Assembly: GCF_002327185.1 (NCBI RefSeq)
Contig: NZ_CP018624.1
Coordinates: 1,922,001-1,986,000 of the forward strand
Length of the DNA: 64,000 nt
Direction of reading: 5' to 3'
From: Clostridium chauvoei
GTDB taxonomy: Bacteria; Bacillota; Clostridia; Clostridiales; Clostridiaceae
The notes under the pieces were generated by a model, which did not search any database, had not been told where the DNA came from, and was given only the letters and a program-made list of their open reading frames with translations. Shown piece by piece: positions 18,234 through 27,401 of the stretch (within the stretch, counting starts at the first letter, position 1; every line of letters starts with the position of its first letter). Made by a program: the position numbers and the translations under genes.

Positions 18234-18974
18234 TTATTCTAATGCAATTTTAAAATCAGCTAATACATTACTTACAAGCTTTGACTCTAATTTTTTATAG
18301 CATTCTAATAAATTAGAATCTTGAAGTGCTTCAAATATATATCTACTCATTTCCATCCAGTTTTCTGGTATAAATACCCAGACTATTTCTTCATATCTAC
18401 AACTTAACATAAAATGTTCCATTCCCCAAAATGAATACTCTTCTATATTATGAAGTTTATTAAAGCTTTGGTAATCTTCAACTACCTTTTTAGTTAACTT
18501 ATATTCATAAATGTCAACATAAAAGAAATCAAAATCTTCTCTCTTTGCTTTAAAAGCATCTTCATGCTTAATTTTTATTTTTGGGTTTTCTTTAAAATTT
18601 TTATTATATAAGTCTATAACATCCTTATTTATCTCATAGACAATTACTTCGTCAACCTTATCCTTTTTAGCCATTTCTTGTGCTACATATCCAAGTCCAA
18701 GACCTACTACACCAACTTTCCCCTTAGCTCTTTTAATTGGCATATATGAACTTTCTATTTCAAGAGGTGTCATTCTCATCCATATGTTTTTAGGTCCATG
18801 TAATTCAAGTATATCTAAAGCTATCTCGCCTTCCTTTTCATACATATACCCTTTAATTATTCCTTTTAACCCGTCTATTTTTTTAATCTCAAAGTCACCT
18901 ATTTTACCTAAATTTATTTTTTCATTATATTCTTGAATTTTTTCTATTACATAATCGCTTTCGTATGGCTTCAA
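18234..18974 (-). CDS. SAM-binding, spermidine-synthase-fold protein
   Basis: The 246-residue protein holds VGVVGLGLGYVAQEMAKKD near residue 88 and VIVYEINKDVIDLY after it, the nucleotide loop and acidic residue of class I methyltransferases. DFDFFYVDIYEY follows at the usual third motif. The arrangement resembles spermidine-synthase-like enzymes, but the polyamine residues are not obvious. Substrate unknown. It is followed by the DUF1461 membrane gene. Confidence 0.65.
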   Translation of the reverse strand: MKPYESDYVIEKIQEYNEKINLGKIGDFEIKKIDGLKGIIKGYMYEKEGEIALDILELHGPKNIWMRMTPLEIESSYMPIKRAKGKVGVVGLGLGYVAQEMAKKDKVDEVIVYEINKDVIDLYNKNFKENPKIKIKHEDAFKAKREDFDFFYVDIYEYKLTKKVVEDYQSFNKLHNIEEYSFWGMEHFMLSCRYEEIVWVFIPENWMEMSRYIFEALQDSNLLECYKKLESKLVSNVLADFKIALE

Positions 18975-19156
18975 AATTAACCTTTCCTTTCTGTATTATA
19001 TTTTATTTTACTGCGTATAATATGGATATCACCACTTGGTATTTTTCTTTTATAAATATAATTTAATATTTATATTTATAATTATATTGGTAATAAATTG
19101 AAAACACAACACATATTTATTACAATTTTATTATATGTAGTTAATCAAAATTTTAC

Positions 19157-19184
19157 TTGCTATTTAAAAATACTATGCTATACT
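19157..19184 (+). promoter_or_regulatory. Promoter of the HesB-like gene
   Basis: TTGCTA (19157-19162), 16-base spacer, TATACT (19179-19184), 41 bases before the ATG. Confidence 0.6.
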
Positions 19185-19224
19185 AGTGATATAAATTATC
19201 AATTAAAGAATAGAAGGTGTTTGT

Positions 19225-19557
19225 ATGGATAAAATAATAATCAGCGAAGAAGCTTACAAAGAGTTTAAAGCTTTCTTAGATGAAAATGAAATCGAAAAAT
19301 ACAGTATAAGAATTAACTTAGCTGGATTTGGTTGTAGCGGTCCTGCATTTAACATAACTGTTGATGAAGCTAAAGAAGGAGATATGACTGAACAAGTTAA
19401 CGAAATTACTTTCATAGCTGAAGAAAAATTAGTTGAAGAGTTCGGTGGTTTCAAAATATTATCAACAGAAGAAAACGACGGTAGAGGTTTATCATTAAGA
19501 CCTGTAATCGAAGTTGAAGGTGGATGTGGTTCATGCGGTGGTGGATGTCACCACTAA
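19225..19557 (+). CDS. HesB/IscA-like protein with Cys-rich tail
   Basis: The 110-residue protein follows the HesB/IscA pattern: a short N-terminal helix, IRINLAGFGCSGPAFNITVD, a VEEFGGFKI segment, and the tail GGCGSCGGGCHH. Some clostridial members of this HesB-related group are selenoproteins (from memory, TIGR01911), but here the codons are cysteine and no in-frame TGA is seen. Likely job: binding iron or an Fe-S cluster. It is a single gene with its own promoter, AAGGTG ribosome site and terminator. Confidence 0.8.
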   Translation: MDKIIISEEAYKEFKAFLDENEIEKYSIRINLAGFGCSGPAFNITVDEAKEGDMTEQVNEITFIAEEKLVEEFGGFKILSTEENDGRGLSLRPVIEVEGGCGSCGGGCHH

Positions 19558-19562
19558 GAAAT

Positions 19563-19591
19563 AAAAAAGAAGCGTTAAACGCTTCTTTTTT
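19563..19591. terminator. Bidirectional terminator
   Basis: AAAAAAGAAGCG (19563-19574) pairs with CGCTTCTTTTTT (19580-19591), between the HesB-like gene and convergent map. Confidence 0.9.
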
Positions 19592-19596
19592 TATTT

Positions 19597-20466
19597 CTAT
19601 TTTGCTAAGATTTCAATACCATCTTCTGTAACTAAAATAGTATGCTCCCATTGTGCTGAATATCCACCATCTTCTGTTATTGCAGTCCAATCATTATCTT
19701 CATCTACGAATAATTCATAACCACCTTGGTTTATCATAGGCTCTATCGTAAATACCATACCTGGTACTAAAATCATACCTTCACCTTTTTTACCAACATG
19801 ACTTACAAAAGGATCTTCATGGAAGTTTATCCCTACCCCATGGCCTCCAAAATCTCTAACTACTGAATATCCATTTTTTTCAGCATGCTTTTGAATAGCT
19901 TCTCCTATATCTCCTAAAAATCCCCATGGCTTAACAGCTTCTACACCTTTTAGTAAACACTCTTTAGCTACTCTTACAAGTCTTGCATCTTCTTCTGACA
20001 CATTTCCAATCATAAACATTCTAGATGCGTCTGAAAAATATCCATTATAAATAGTTGATACATCTACATTTACAATATCTCCATCTTTAAGTATTATATC
20101 TTCACTAGGTATTCCATGGCATATTTCATCATTTATTGAAGTACACACACTCTTTGGAAAACCAGAATAATTAAGTGGAGCTGGTATAGCCCCTTGTGAT
20201 ACAGTATAATCATGAACTATTGTATTTATTTCTTCAGTACTCATTCCTAATTTTATTTTTTCTGAAACTAAGTCTAAAACAGCATTATTTATCTTAGCAC
20301 TTTCTCTTATACCTTCTATTTGTGCTTTGTTTTTTATTATATTTCTTGGAGGAACAATAAACCCTTTTGCTTGTAACCCATGTATTTTTTCTTCTATTTC
20401 CATATGGCACTTTTTATACTTAAGTCCACTTCCACACCAACATTTTTCATTTCTATCACAATTCAT
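19597..20466 (-). CDS. map: Methionine aminopeptidase type I with SEC-C zinc motif
   Basis: It removes the initiator methionine. The 289 residues start with a SEC-C motif (CWCGSGLKYKKCH, residues 9-21), as in the zinc/ribosome-binding tail of SecA. The peptidase then shows the five metal ligands in DVSTIYNGYFSDASRMF, GGHGVGINFHEDPFV, FTIEPMI and QWEHTILV. Many clostridia carry this extended form. It is probably a single gene downstream of the nan operon. Confidence 0.93.
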   Translation of the reverse strand: MNCDRNEKCWCGSGLKYKKCHMEIEEKIHGLQAKGFIVPPRNIIKNKAQIEGIRESAKINNAVLDLVSEKIKLGMSTEEINTIVHDYTVSQGAIPAPLNYSGFPKSVCTSINDEICHGIPSEDIILKDGDIVNVDVSTIYNGYFSDASRMFMIGNVSEEDARLVRVAKECLLKGVEAVKPWGFLGDIGEAIQKHAEKNGYSVVRDFGGHGVGINFHEDPFVSHVGKKGEGMILVPGMVFTIEPMINQGGYELFVDEDNDWTAITEDGGYSAQWEHTILVTEDGIEILAK

Positions 20467-20546
20467 TCTTTTCTTCCTTTCTATTATACTTTTTCATGTA
20501 TAACTTTAATTTCTTAATTATATAATAACATACTTTCCATATTTGG

Positions 20547-21395
20547 TTATACATTTCTTAATTGGTCTATGGCTTCAGTAGTTCTTACCTTTCTTTCTAT
20601 TGCTGTAGTATCCATATCTTTAACTACTTGTGTATAAACTAAATCTATTAAATATATTTGTGCTAATTTTGATGAAACTGCTCCTGTTTCAAATATACTT
20701 TCAGCTGAAACATAAGATAGATTTATATCTGAAACGTCCTTTAATCTAGATGGTTTATCTTGTGTTATTGATATAACTTTACAACCATTTTCCTTAACTA
20801 AGTTAACAGCTTTTATTATTTCGTCTGTTTCTCCAGTATGAGATATAGCTATAACTAAATCATCTTTATTTGCTATAGATGCCATCATCATTATAGTATG
20901 ACTGTCTTGGTAACTACAGCTATTAACACCTATCCTCATAAATTTATAATTTGAGTCTAATGCTATTATTCCTGAGTATCCTATTCCAAAGAAATACACC
21001 CTACTAGCTTCTTTAATATATTCTGAACAAATATGTATATCTTTAAAATTAATTAATTCGTTTGTTTGTTGTAATACATCTATATTACATTGTAATAGTT
21101 TCTTAGAGGTTTCTTCTACACTTTCATTATTATCTATATTATTATTAATAATTCTTTTTGTGCTTTTATTTGATATTTCTGTAGCTAATGTTACTTTAAA
21201 ATCTTGAAATCCTAAAAACCCCATCTTTTTTGTAAATCTAGTTACAGTTGCTTCTCCTATATTATTGTCATTTGCTATTTCTGAAATAGACTTATAAATA
21301 ACAGCTTCCTTATTTTCTTTAATATATTTTATAAGCTGTCTATCTGATTTTGTTACCTTAAATTCTGGAAAGTTAAGTTGCTTAAGTATATTCAT
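20547..21395 (-). CDS. nanR: RpiR-family regulator of the sialate operon
   Basis: The protein (282 residues from ATG 21395, behind GGGGG) has an N-terminal helix-turn-helix (SISEIANDNNIGEATVTRF) and a C-terminal SIS sugar-phosphate domain (VYFFGIGYSGIIAL, VIAISHTGETDEIIKAV). It closes an operon of sialate genes, so ManNAc-6-phosphate or GlcNAc-6-phosphate is the likely ligand. An RpiR-type NanR is established in C. perfringens. A likely operator is at 26077-26093. Confidence 0.88.
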   Translation of the reverse strand: MNILKQLNFPEFKVTKSDRQLIKYIKENKEAVIYKSISEIANDNNIGEATVTRFTKKMGFLGFQDFKVTLATEISNKSTKRIINNNIDNNESVEETSKKLLQCNIDVLQQTNELINFKDIHICSEYIKEASRVYFFGIGYSGIIALDSNYKFMRIGVNSCSYQDSHTIMMMASIANKDDLVIAISHTGETDEIIKAVNLVKENGCKVISITQDKPSRLKDVSDINLSYVSAESIFETGAVSSKLAQIYLIDLVYTQVVKDMDTTAIERKVRTTEAIDQLRNV

Positions 21396-21435
21396 TATTT
21401 TCACCCCCTTGTAATTTACCTAAAAGAATACTCTA

Positions 21436-22338
21436 TTATACTTCTTTTAATAGTTTTTTATTTCTTTGCAATAAATTAAATAATGCTCCAAGCATCCCTG
21501 CTTCATTATCTCCCTTAGCAAATTCTAATCTTGTATTTTTATATACACTTTCTATAAGCTTTGTTTTTAAAGCATTGTCTATTCTATCTTTTAGATATTC
21601 CCTTTGAGCCATTATTCCTCCCCCAAGAACAACAACTTCTGGATTTATAACATAAACTATATTAGATACTCCTACTGCCAATATATCTACTATTTTATCT
21701 ATTTCCTCTATACATATAGCATCTCCCTTTTTAGCTAAGTCAAATATAATTTTCCCATTTATATCTTTTGAATTTATATTATTTCTTTTAGCTACATTTC
21801 TAACTAATGCACTTGTTGCTGCTAATTTTTGAAATTCACCACCATTTATATTCATATAGCCAACTTCTCCTGCACTATTGCTATGACCATGTAAAACAGA
21901 ATTATTTAAAATAATGCAACCGCCTATTCCTGTTCCTATGGTTAAACAAACACAAGATTTGCATCCCTTAGCAGAACCTAACCACATTTCTCCAAGACCT
22001 GCACAATTAACATCATTTTCAACTTCACATCTTATATTAAATTCCTTTTCTAATTCTTTTTTAATTTCAACTCCTATATAATTAGGAATTAAATTTGATG
22101 CATAAACTATTTTTCCTTCGTTAGGGTCAACCATTCCTGCAGTAGAAATCCCTATTCCTTTTATATCGAAGTTATTTTTATGTTTTTTAACTATAAGCTT
22201 AATTTTTTCTAATATATTTTGTCCACCCTTATACGCTTCAGTATCTATTTGGTCTTTCAAGATAAAATTTCCATTTTCCTCTAAAACTCCATATTTAATT
22301 GAAGTTCCACCTACATCTATACATATATATTTATTCAT
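21436..22338 (-). CDS. nanK: ROK-family N-acetylmannosamine kinase
   Basis: It should phosphorylate ManNAc to ManNAc-6-phosphate. The 300 residues carry the ROK ATP-binding start CIDVGGTSIKYGVL, the ENDVNCAGLGE segment with the catalytic Asp, and LTIGTGIGGCIIL. The classical ROK zinc motif CxCGxxGCxE is not evident; instead there is GHSNSAGEVGYMNI with an intact GHxx..E block. It lies between nanQ and nanR; a hairpin in the gap before it may lower its expression. Confidence 0.88.
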   Translation of the reverse strand: MNKYICIDVGGTSIKYGVLEENGNFILKDQIDTEAYKGGQNILEKIKLIVKKHKNNFDIKGIGISTAGMVDPNEGKIVYASNLIPNYIGVEIKKELEKEFNIRCEVENDVNCAGLGEMWLGSAKGCKSCVCLTIGTGIGGCIILNNSVLHGHSNSAGEVGYMNINGGEFQKLAATSALVRNVAKRNNINSKDINGKIIFDLAKKGDAICIEEIDKIVDILAVGVSNIVYVINPEVVVLGGGIMAQREYLKDRIDNALKTKLIESVYKNTRLEFAKGDNEAGMLGALFNLLQRNKKLLKEV

Positions 22339-22375
22339 TTAAACCCACCTCTAAAAAATCCTTGTAATATATTTT

Positions 22376-22399
22376 AAGGGAGTATATCAATACTCCCTT
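22376..22399 (-). terminator. Intra-operon hairpin between nanQ and nanK
   Basis: AAGGGAGTAT (22376-22385) pairs perfectly with ATACTCCCTT (22390-22399) around a 4-base loop. Only TTAAAATATATT follows on the minus strand, so this may be a leaky terminator or an RNA-processing or stability site. Confidence 0.6.
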
Positions 22400-22403
22400 A
22401 TGT

Positions 22404-22856
22404 CTACTTAATTATAACTTTAAAAATCGCCTTTTTAATTTTTTCTTTATTATCTACTTTTATTGCAGTCATATGAGCATCTTCTGGATAACATATTAAA
22501 AAATCACCTTTAGTTAAAGTTACACAACCACTTTCTTTACCTTCTAATGGTACAAAATCATTTTTTTCTTCATATTCTTTAATATCTAAGTTATCTATTA
22601 AATTAACTGCTATTTTTTCTTTTCCATCAAACATTAGATGTATGTCAATATATTTTTTGTGAGCTTCCCAAAATCTATCTTCTTTATTTTGAGTCTCATA
22701 CTCTACAACATTTACAAATACATTTTCTTCATCTATTTTATAAGTTCCTTTTTCAACCTCTGCTAATTTTTTTTCTATAGCATATTTGAAACAATCAATT
22801 ATTTCTTTATCTAGAAAACTATATTTATCCATATGCTTTAAATTTCCATATATCAT
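22404..22856 (-). CDS. nanQ: YhcH/NanQ-type sugar anomerase
   Basis: The 150-residue protein is of the YhcH/YjgK/YiaL (DUF386) family, a cupin-like fold. Visible blocks are FVNVVEYETQNKEDRFWEAHKKYIDIHLMFDGKE and FLICYPEDAHMTAI, with metal-binding His and Glu residues. The E. coli member (NanQ) speeds interconversion of sialate anomers, which fits its place directly after the transporter gene. Confidence 0.85.
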   Translation of the reverse strand: MIYGNLKHMDKYSFLDKEIIDCFKYAIEKKLAEVEKGTYKIDEENVFVNVVEYETQNKEDRFWEAHKKYIDIHLMFDGKEKIAVNLIDNLDIKEYEEKNDFVPLEGKESGCVTLTKGDFLICYPEDAHMTAIKVDNKEKIKKAIFKVIIK

Positions 22857-22874
22857 ATAAATTTCCCTCCTTTT

Positions 22875-24371
22875 TTATTCAAAATATATAGTTGTTTCTT
22901 TAGCTGTTTCAAATTTACTCTTATTTACTTTTCTTTGAATTGTACTTACCACTGATCCAACTATTAATGATAATACTATTGAAATTAATGAGTATGACCA
23001 TATGCTTACACTTGAAAGATTATATTTTAATATTATAACTACTACAGCTGATACTATAAATGCTGCATATGCTCCAAGGCTTGTTGCTTTTTTAGTAAAG
23101 GCTCCTAGAATAAATATTCCTGCTAATACTCCAAGTACTAAGCCCATAAAGCTATTAAACCATACATAAGCTGATTTTATTTGACCTGCTGCAAGAACCA
23201 TAGATATAACAGTTGCTAATACACCTACCCCTAAAGATATATATTTAGCTATCTTTGTTTGTTTTTCAAAACTTAAATCCTTAGAAATTACTGTTTGTAT
23301 GTCTAAAGTCCAGCTTGTAGCTACTGAATTTAATCCTGTTGATAATGTTGATTGTGATGCTGCGTATATTGCTGCAAGAAGTATTCCTGTTACCCCTACT
23401 GGTAATTGGAATGCTATATATGATGCAAATATTTGGTCTTGTTGTGCTGTTTGTAATAATGAAGGATTTTGATTATAAAATACATATAACGCTGTACCTA
23501 TTAAATAAAATATTGTTGCAATACCTATTGATAATATTCCATTTGCATAAGTCATTTTCTTTAATTGCTTTATATCTGTTGTTGTTGTAAATCTTTGTAC
23601 TATATCTTGACTTGATACATATGAAGATAATGTATTAAGTCCTGCTCCTACTAGTATTATAAATACACTATCTTTAAAAATAATTGGATCAAATAATACT
23701 TCATTTGAAGCTATAAATTTTCCTGCTGAAAGTGAATCCCATATTGCACCGAAACCACCATTAATATGAGCTACTAAATATATCAATGCAAAAGCTACTC
23801 CAAAAATCAATACCATACCTTGTATAAAATCTGTCCATAAAACTGATTTCAAACCACCTGTATATGAGTAGATTATTGCTATAACTCCCATCGCTATTAT
23901 AAGGATATTTACATTTATTCCTGTAAGATTTGCTAAAACAACTGATGGTAAATACATTATTATAGACATACGTCCAATTTGATATATAATAAACATTAAA
24001 GCTCCGATAATTCTAAGTCCTTTGCTGTTATATCTTAACTCTAAATATTCATATGCTGTATCAATATCTAATCTACTATATATAGGTAAGAAATATTTTA
24101 TTGTTATTGGTACTGCTATAAAAATTCCTAATTGAGCAAACCACATTATCCAAGTACCTTGGTAGGAGTTTCCTGCTAATGATAAGAATGATATTGGACT
24201 AAGTAATGTTGCAAATATAGAAACTGATGTTACCCACCAAGGAATAGTTCCATCACCTTTGAAGAACTCTTTTCCCTTCATTTCTTTCTTTGAAAATGCT
24301 AAGCCTGCAAATAATACTACTGCTAGATATACAACTAGAACTACCATATCAACCCATGTAAAACCTTGCAT
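22875..24371 (-). CDS. Sodium:solute symporter, probable sialate transporter
   Basis: This 498-residue SSS-family carrier has about 13 membrane helices, with the family blocks FFKGDGTIPWWVTSVSIFATLLSPISFL, IYSYTGGLKSVLWTDFIQGM and YAASQSTLSTGLNSVATSW. It lies between nanA and nanQ, so sialic acid with sodium is the likely cargo, as for the SSS sialate transporters of other bacteria. Substrate is inferred from context. Confidence 0.88.
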   Translation of the reverse strand: MQGFTWVDMVVLVVYLAVVLFAGLAFSKKEMKGKEFFKGDGTIPWWVTSVSIFATLLSPISFLSLAGNSYQGTWIMWFAQLGIFIAVPITIKYFLPIYSRLDIDTAYEYLELRYNSKGLRIIGALMFIIYQIGRMSIIMYLPSVVLANLTGINVNILIIAMGVIAIIYSYTGGLKSVLWTDFIQGMVLIFGVAFALIYLVAHINGGFGAIWDSLSAGKFIASNEVLFDPIIFKDSVFIILVGAGLNTLSSYVSSQDIVQRFTTTTDIKQLKKMTYANGILSIGIATIFYLIGTALYVFYNQNPSLLQTAQQDQIFASYIAFQLPVGVTGILLAAIYAASQSTLSTGLNSVATSWTLDIQTVISKDLSFEKQTKIAKYISLGVGVLATVISMVLAAGQIKSAYVWFNSFMGLVLGVLAGIFILGAFTKKATSLGAYAAFIVSAVVVIILKYNLSSVSIWSYSLISIVLSLIVGSVVSTIQRKVNKSKFETAKETTIYFE

Positions 24372-24410
24372 GTCAAATCCCCCTAAAGTTTTAATTATTA
24401 TTAAAATTTA

Positions 24411-25280
24411 CTATTTAAAATATTTGTTATATATTTCTTTAGCTTTAGCTCTCATTTCTGGAGTAGCTTCCTTCATTGGTTGTCTACAATATCCTGCTTC
24501 AACTCCAAATTCTTCTAATAATAATTTCAATGTTTGATATAATCCATTTTCTAAAACATCTGTAATAAAGTCGTTAGTTATATGTTGAATTTTTAATGCT
24601 TCTTCTATATTTCCCTTTTTAGCCTCTTCAAATATTTGTTTTGATCTCTTTCCATTTACATTAAATGTTGAACCAATAGCTCCATCAACCCCTAAAACAG
24701 TAGCTGGTAACATCATTTCATCAAATCCTGCAAATATTAATTTATTAGGGAATGTCTTACGCATTCTTTCTAATAAATAAAAATCTGCTGCTGTAAACTT
24801 AACTCCAATAATCTTATCATTTTCAAATAACTCAGCAAATTGATCTAAACTCATATTTACTCCAGTTAAGAATGGTATTGAATATATTATTAGCTTATTA
24901 TCTACTGAATTTATTATTGTTTCATAATAATGTTTTATTTCTTTGAAATCGAATTTATAATAAAATGGTGTAACTGCTGAAATAGCGTTATATCCTAAAT
25001 CCGTTGTAAATTTTGCAAGTTCTACAGCTTCCTTTAAGTTTACTGATCCTACTTGAGCTATTAGTTTAACTTGATCTTTTGCTTCATCCTTTGCAATTTC
25101 AAAAATTTTCTTCTTTTCTTCAGTTGAAAGCATAAAGTTTTCGCCAGTGCTTCCACCTACATACAAACCATCTACTTTACAATTATCAATATTATGTCTG
25201 ATGATTTGTCTTAACCCCTTTTCATTTATGTTCCCTTCCTTGTCAAATGATACTAATAATGCTGAATAAATACCCTTCAT
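24411..25280 (-). CDS. nanA: N-acetylneuraminate lyase
   Basis: It splits N-acetylneuraminate to ManNAc and pyruvate. The 289 residues form a DHDPS/NAL barrel. Motifs are YVGGSTGENFMLSTEEKK (carboxylate-binding GSTGE), YYKFDFKEIKHYY, IYSIPFLTGVN with the catalytic tyrosine, and GVKFTAADFY with the Schiff-base lysine. DELMLP-type residues appear as AGFDEMMLPATVLGVDGAIGS. It follows nanE by 65 bases in the same operon. Confidence 0.94.
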   Translation of the reverse strand: MKGIYSALLVSFDKEGNINEKGLRQIIRHNIDNCKVDGLYVGGSTGENFMLSTEEKKKIFEIAKDEAKDQVKLIAQVGSVNLKEAVELAKFTTDLGYNAISAVTPFYYKFDFKEIKHYYETIINSVDNKLIIYSIPFLTGVNMSLDQFAELFENDKIIGVKFTAADFYLLERMRKTFPNKLIFAGFDEMMLPATVLGVDGAIGSTFNVNGKRSKQIFEEAKKGNIEEALKIQHITNDFITDVLENGLYQTLKLLLEEFGVEAGYCRQPMKEATPEMRAKAKEIYNKYFK

Positions 25281-25345
25281 TTTGATTCCTCCTCAATGAT
25301 GTTTTGTATATATTTTAAAAATTAAATATATTCTGAATTTATTAG

Positions 25346-26017
25346 TTATAAGTTTTCTATTACTTTTGTAAATTTCTTAGTTATTTGTTGTGGTCTTGTT
25401 ATCGCTCCACCTACAACACATGAATATGCTCCATTTTTATATGCTTCAAGCAAATCTTGTGGTGTGTTTATTCTACCTTCTCCTATAACTGGTATTTTTA
25501 ATGTTTCACTTAAATCCTTTATTAATTTAAAGTCTGGTCCTTCTAATTGTCTTGAATATGGTGTGTATCCTGATAATGTTGTAGATATACAATCAACTCC
25601 TAATTTTTCAGCTTCTATAGCTTCCTCAAAAGTTGATATATCTGCCATAACTAAAACATTATGTTGATGTATATAATCAATTAAATCTTTTACATTTTCA
25701 TTATTAGGTCTCTTTCTTTTAGTAACATCTAACGCTATCATTTCACATCTAGTTATTAATAGCTCGTCCACTTCCCTTTTAGTAGGAGTTATATATATTT
25801 CAGAATCATTATAATCTCTTTTAATTATTCCTATTACTGGTAAATCAGTAACCTCTTTAATTTCTAATATATCCTTTACTCCTTGAGCTCTTATACCGGA
25901 TGCTCCACCTTCTTTTGCTGCTTTAGCCATTCTACCCATTATAAATGAACTATGCAAAGGTTCATTTTTTAATGCTTGGCATGAAACTATTAACTTCCCT
26001 TTAACCTTTTTTATCAT
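25346..26017 (-). CDS. nanE: ManNAc-6-phosphate 2-epimerase, first copy
   Basis: It converts ManNAc-6-phosphate to GlcNAc-6-phosphate. ATG 26017 is chosen because GGAGGG lies 7 bases before it; an earlier in-frame start at 26032 lacks such a site. The 223 residues carry [67 protein letters not shown] and [16 protein letters not shown], the NanE barrel pattern. It is the first gene of the sialate operon. A second copy lies at 27402-28046. Confidence 0.94.
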   Translation of the reverse strand: MIKKVKGKLIVSCQALKNEPLHSSFIMGRMAKAAKEGGASGIRAQGVKDILEIKEVTDLPVIGIIKRDYNDSEIYITPTKREVDELLITRCEMIALDVTKRKRPNNENVKDLIDYIHQHNVLVMADISTFEEAIEAEKLGVDCISTTLSGYTPYSRQLEGPDFKLIKDLSETLKIPVIGEGRINTPQDLLEAYKNGAYSCVVGGAITRPQQITKKFTKVIENL

Positions 26018-26066
26018 AGTGTATCCCTCCAATTTAAATGGAATTTATTTTCATTTTTGTAACTTT

Positions 26067-26095
26067 ATAATATCATGAAAAAGTTTACTTTTCAA
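26067..26095 (-). promoter_or_regulatory. nan operon promoter with candidate NanR operator
   Basis: On the minus strand TTGAAA (26095-26090), 17-base spacer, TATTAT (26072-26067). GAAAAAGTTTACTTTTC (26077-26093), an imperfect palindrome, fills the spacer and -35 box, a good place for repression. The 454-base gap 26018-26471 holds this promoter, a relic reading frame and one terminator. Confidence 0.65.
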
Positions 26096-26248
26096 GTTTT
26101 TAGTAAATTTATTTTAATAATTATAATTTAGTTAAAATTATTTGCCTTTAATTAACAATTTAATTGTTTACATAGATTTTTATAGCTTTATTTTCAATTT
26201 TCAGATTATTCTTTCTGAAAATTACTTTCTTTTTTAAATCTATATTAA

Positions 26249-26488
26249 GCATTATTTTTTATAATTAATTTTATTTTATTATATTTAAATGTTTCAGAAA
26301 AATTAGCTGATAGATATTTTAAAGGGATTTTTTTAGCTCAAATGATTTTTTCACCACTTATAGCTATTCCAGGTATTGTGAATTTTTTGTTATATGACAA
26401 AAACGAAAAAATTTATAATAAAAAATATAACCTAAAAAAGCCTCTTAAATTTAAGAAGCTTTTTTTATTGATTATACTGATTCTTTAG
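26249..26488 (+). pseudogene. Relic reading frame, possible fragment of a membrane protein gene
   Basis: 79 codons stay open on the plus strand from 26249 to a stop at 26486-26488. The product would have two hydrophobic stretches (LFFIINFILLYLNVSEKLAD, then FLAQMIFSPLIAIPGIVNFL) and a basic tail. No ATG with a ribosome site opens it; the first ATG is at codon 33. Its end runs through the terminator and last codons of the opposite RpiR gene. I read it as the tail of a lost gene, or chance. Confidence 0.3.
26435..26466 (-). terminator. Terminator after second RpiR regulator
   Basis: AAAAAGC/GCTTTTT arms surround TCTTAAA/TTTAAGA with one mismatch; a T-run follows on the minus strand. Confidence 0.7.
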
Positions 26489-27275
26489 TTATTGCATCTA
26501 TAGTTCTTTGCATCTTAGCACCTAACTTTTCTTCTTCTAAAAGTACCATTGAAATTAAATCTATTAGATACATAGCTGAAAATTGAGAGTTTATAAATCT
26601 TTTTTTATCTACAAATAAGGCATTATAAACAATGAAGTTTACATCGCCAATATTTGTAATATGACTTTCTTCAAAACTAGTTATAGAAACAACCTTAGCA
26701 CCATTATTTTTTGATATCTTTAATGAATTTATAACTTCCTCTGTTTCTCCTGAAATAGATATCCCAATTACTAAATCTTTATCTGAAACTATTGAACTAT
26801 TTATTATCATCATATGTGGATCTGAAACACTATAAACATTAAAGCCCATACGTAATAATCTTTGCATCATTTCAGTAGCTGTAAGTCCTGAACTTCCAAC
26901 TCCATATATATATATTTTATTAGCCTTTTTTATTTCCTCCACAACTTTTAATATTTGCTCTTTAGAAATTGATTCTCTTGTTTTTTCTATAACTTTTGTA
27001 TAGTAAGAATATACCTCTGATAATACTCCTTTATTTTCTGCATCATCTTTTCTTTTTAATGAGCTTAATTTTATTTTCATATCAACAAAACTATCACAAG
27101 ATATTTTTTTACAGAATCTTGTTATGGTTGCTCCTGATGTCTCTGTCACCTTGGCTAATTCAGTTATATTTATGTTGTTAATCGTTTCCTTTTCTTTTAA
27201 TATATAATCTGCTATATTTTTTTCCTTATCAGAAAAGCCATTATACTTTTTCTGAATTTCATATAAAATATCCAC
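26472..27275 (-). CDS. RpiR-family regulator, second copy
   Basis: The 267-residue protein has the same plan as NanR: helix-turn-helix (NITELAKVTETSGATITRFCKK) and SIS domain (IYIYGVGSSGLTATEMMQRLL, VIGISISGETEEVINSL). It follows the PTS and second nanE genes, so it is probably their regulator, sensing an amino-sugar phosphate. The terminator at 27360-27387 lies between nanE2 and this gene, so it may be read from its own promoter. Confidence 0.85.
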   Translation of the reverse strand: MDILYEIQKKYNGFSDKEKNIADYILKEKETINNINITELAKVTETSGATITRFCKKISCDSFVDMKIKLSSLKRKDDAENKGVLSEVYSYYTKVIEKTRESISKEQILKVVEEIKKANKIYIYGVGSSGLTATEMMQRLLRMGFNVYSVSDPHMMIINSSIVSDKDLVIGISISGETEEVINSLKISKNNGAKVVSITSFEESHITNIGDVNFIVYNALFVDKKRFINSQFSAMYLIDLISMVLLEEEKLGAKMQRTIDAITKESV

Positions 27276-27359
27276 TTCTATTCCACCTCAACTTATGTTC
27301 CTATAATTATATAATAATATATTTTTAGTATCAACTTTAAATTCATAAACAATAAAAAA

Positions 27360-27387
27360 GGTGGAAAACTTAATTATGTTTTCCACC
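27360..27387 (-). terminator. Terminator after second nanE
   Basis: GGTGGAAAAC (27360-27369) pairs with GTTTTCCACC (27378-27387), with CTTTTTTATT following on the minus strand. Confidence 0.88.
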
Positions 27388-27401
27388 ATTACTATTCTTT
27401 C

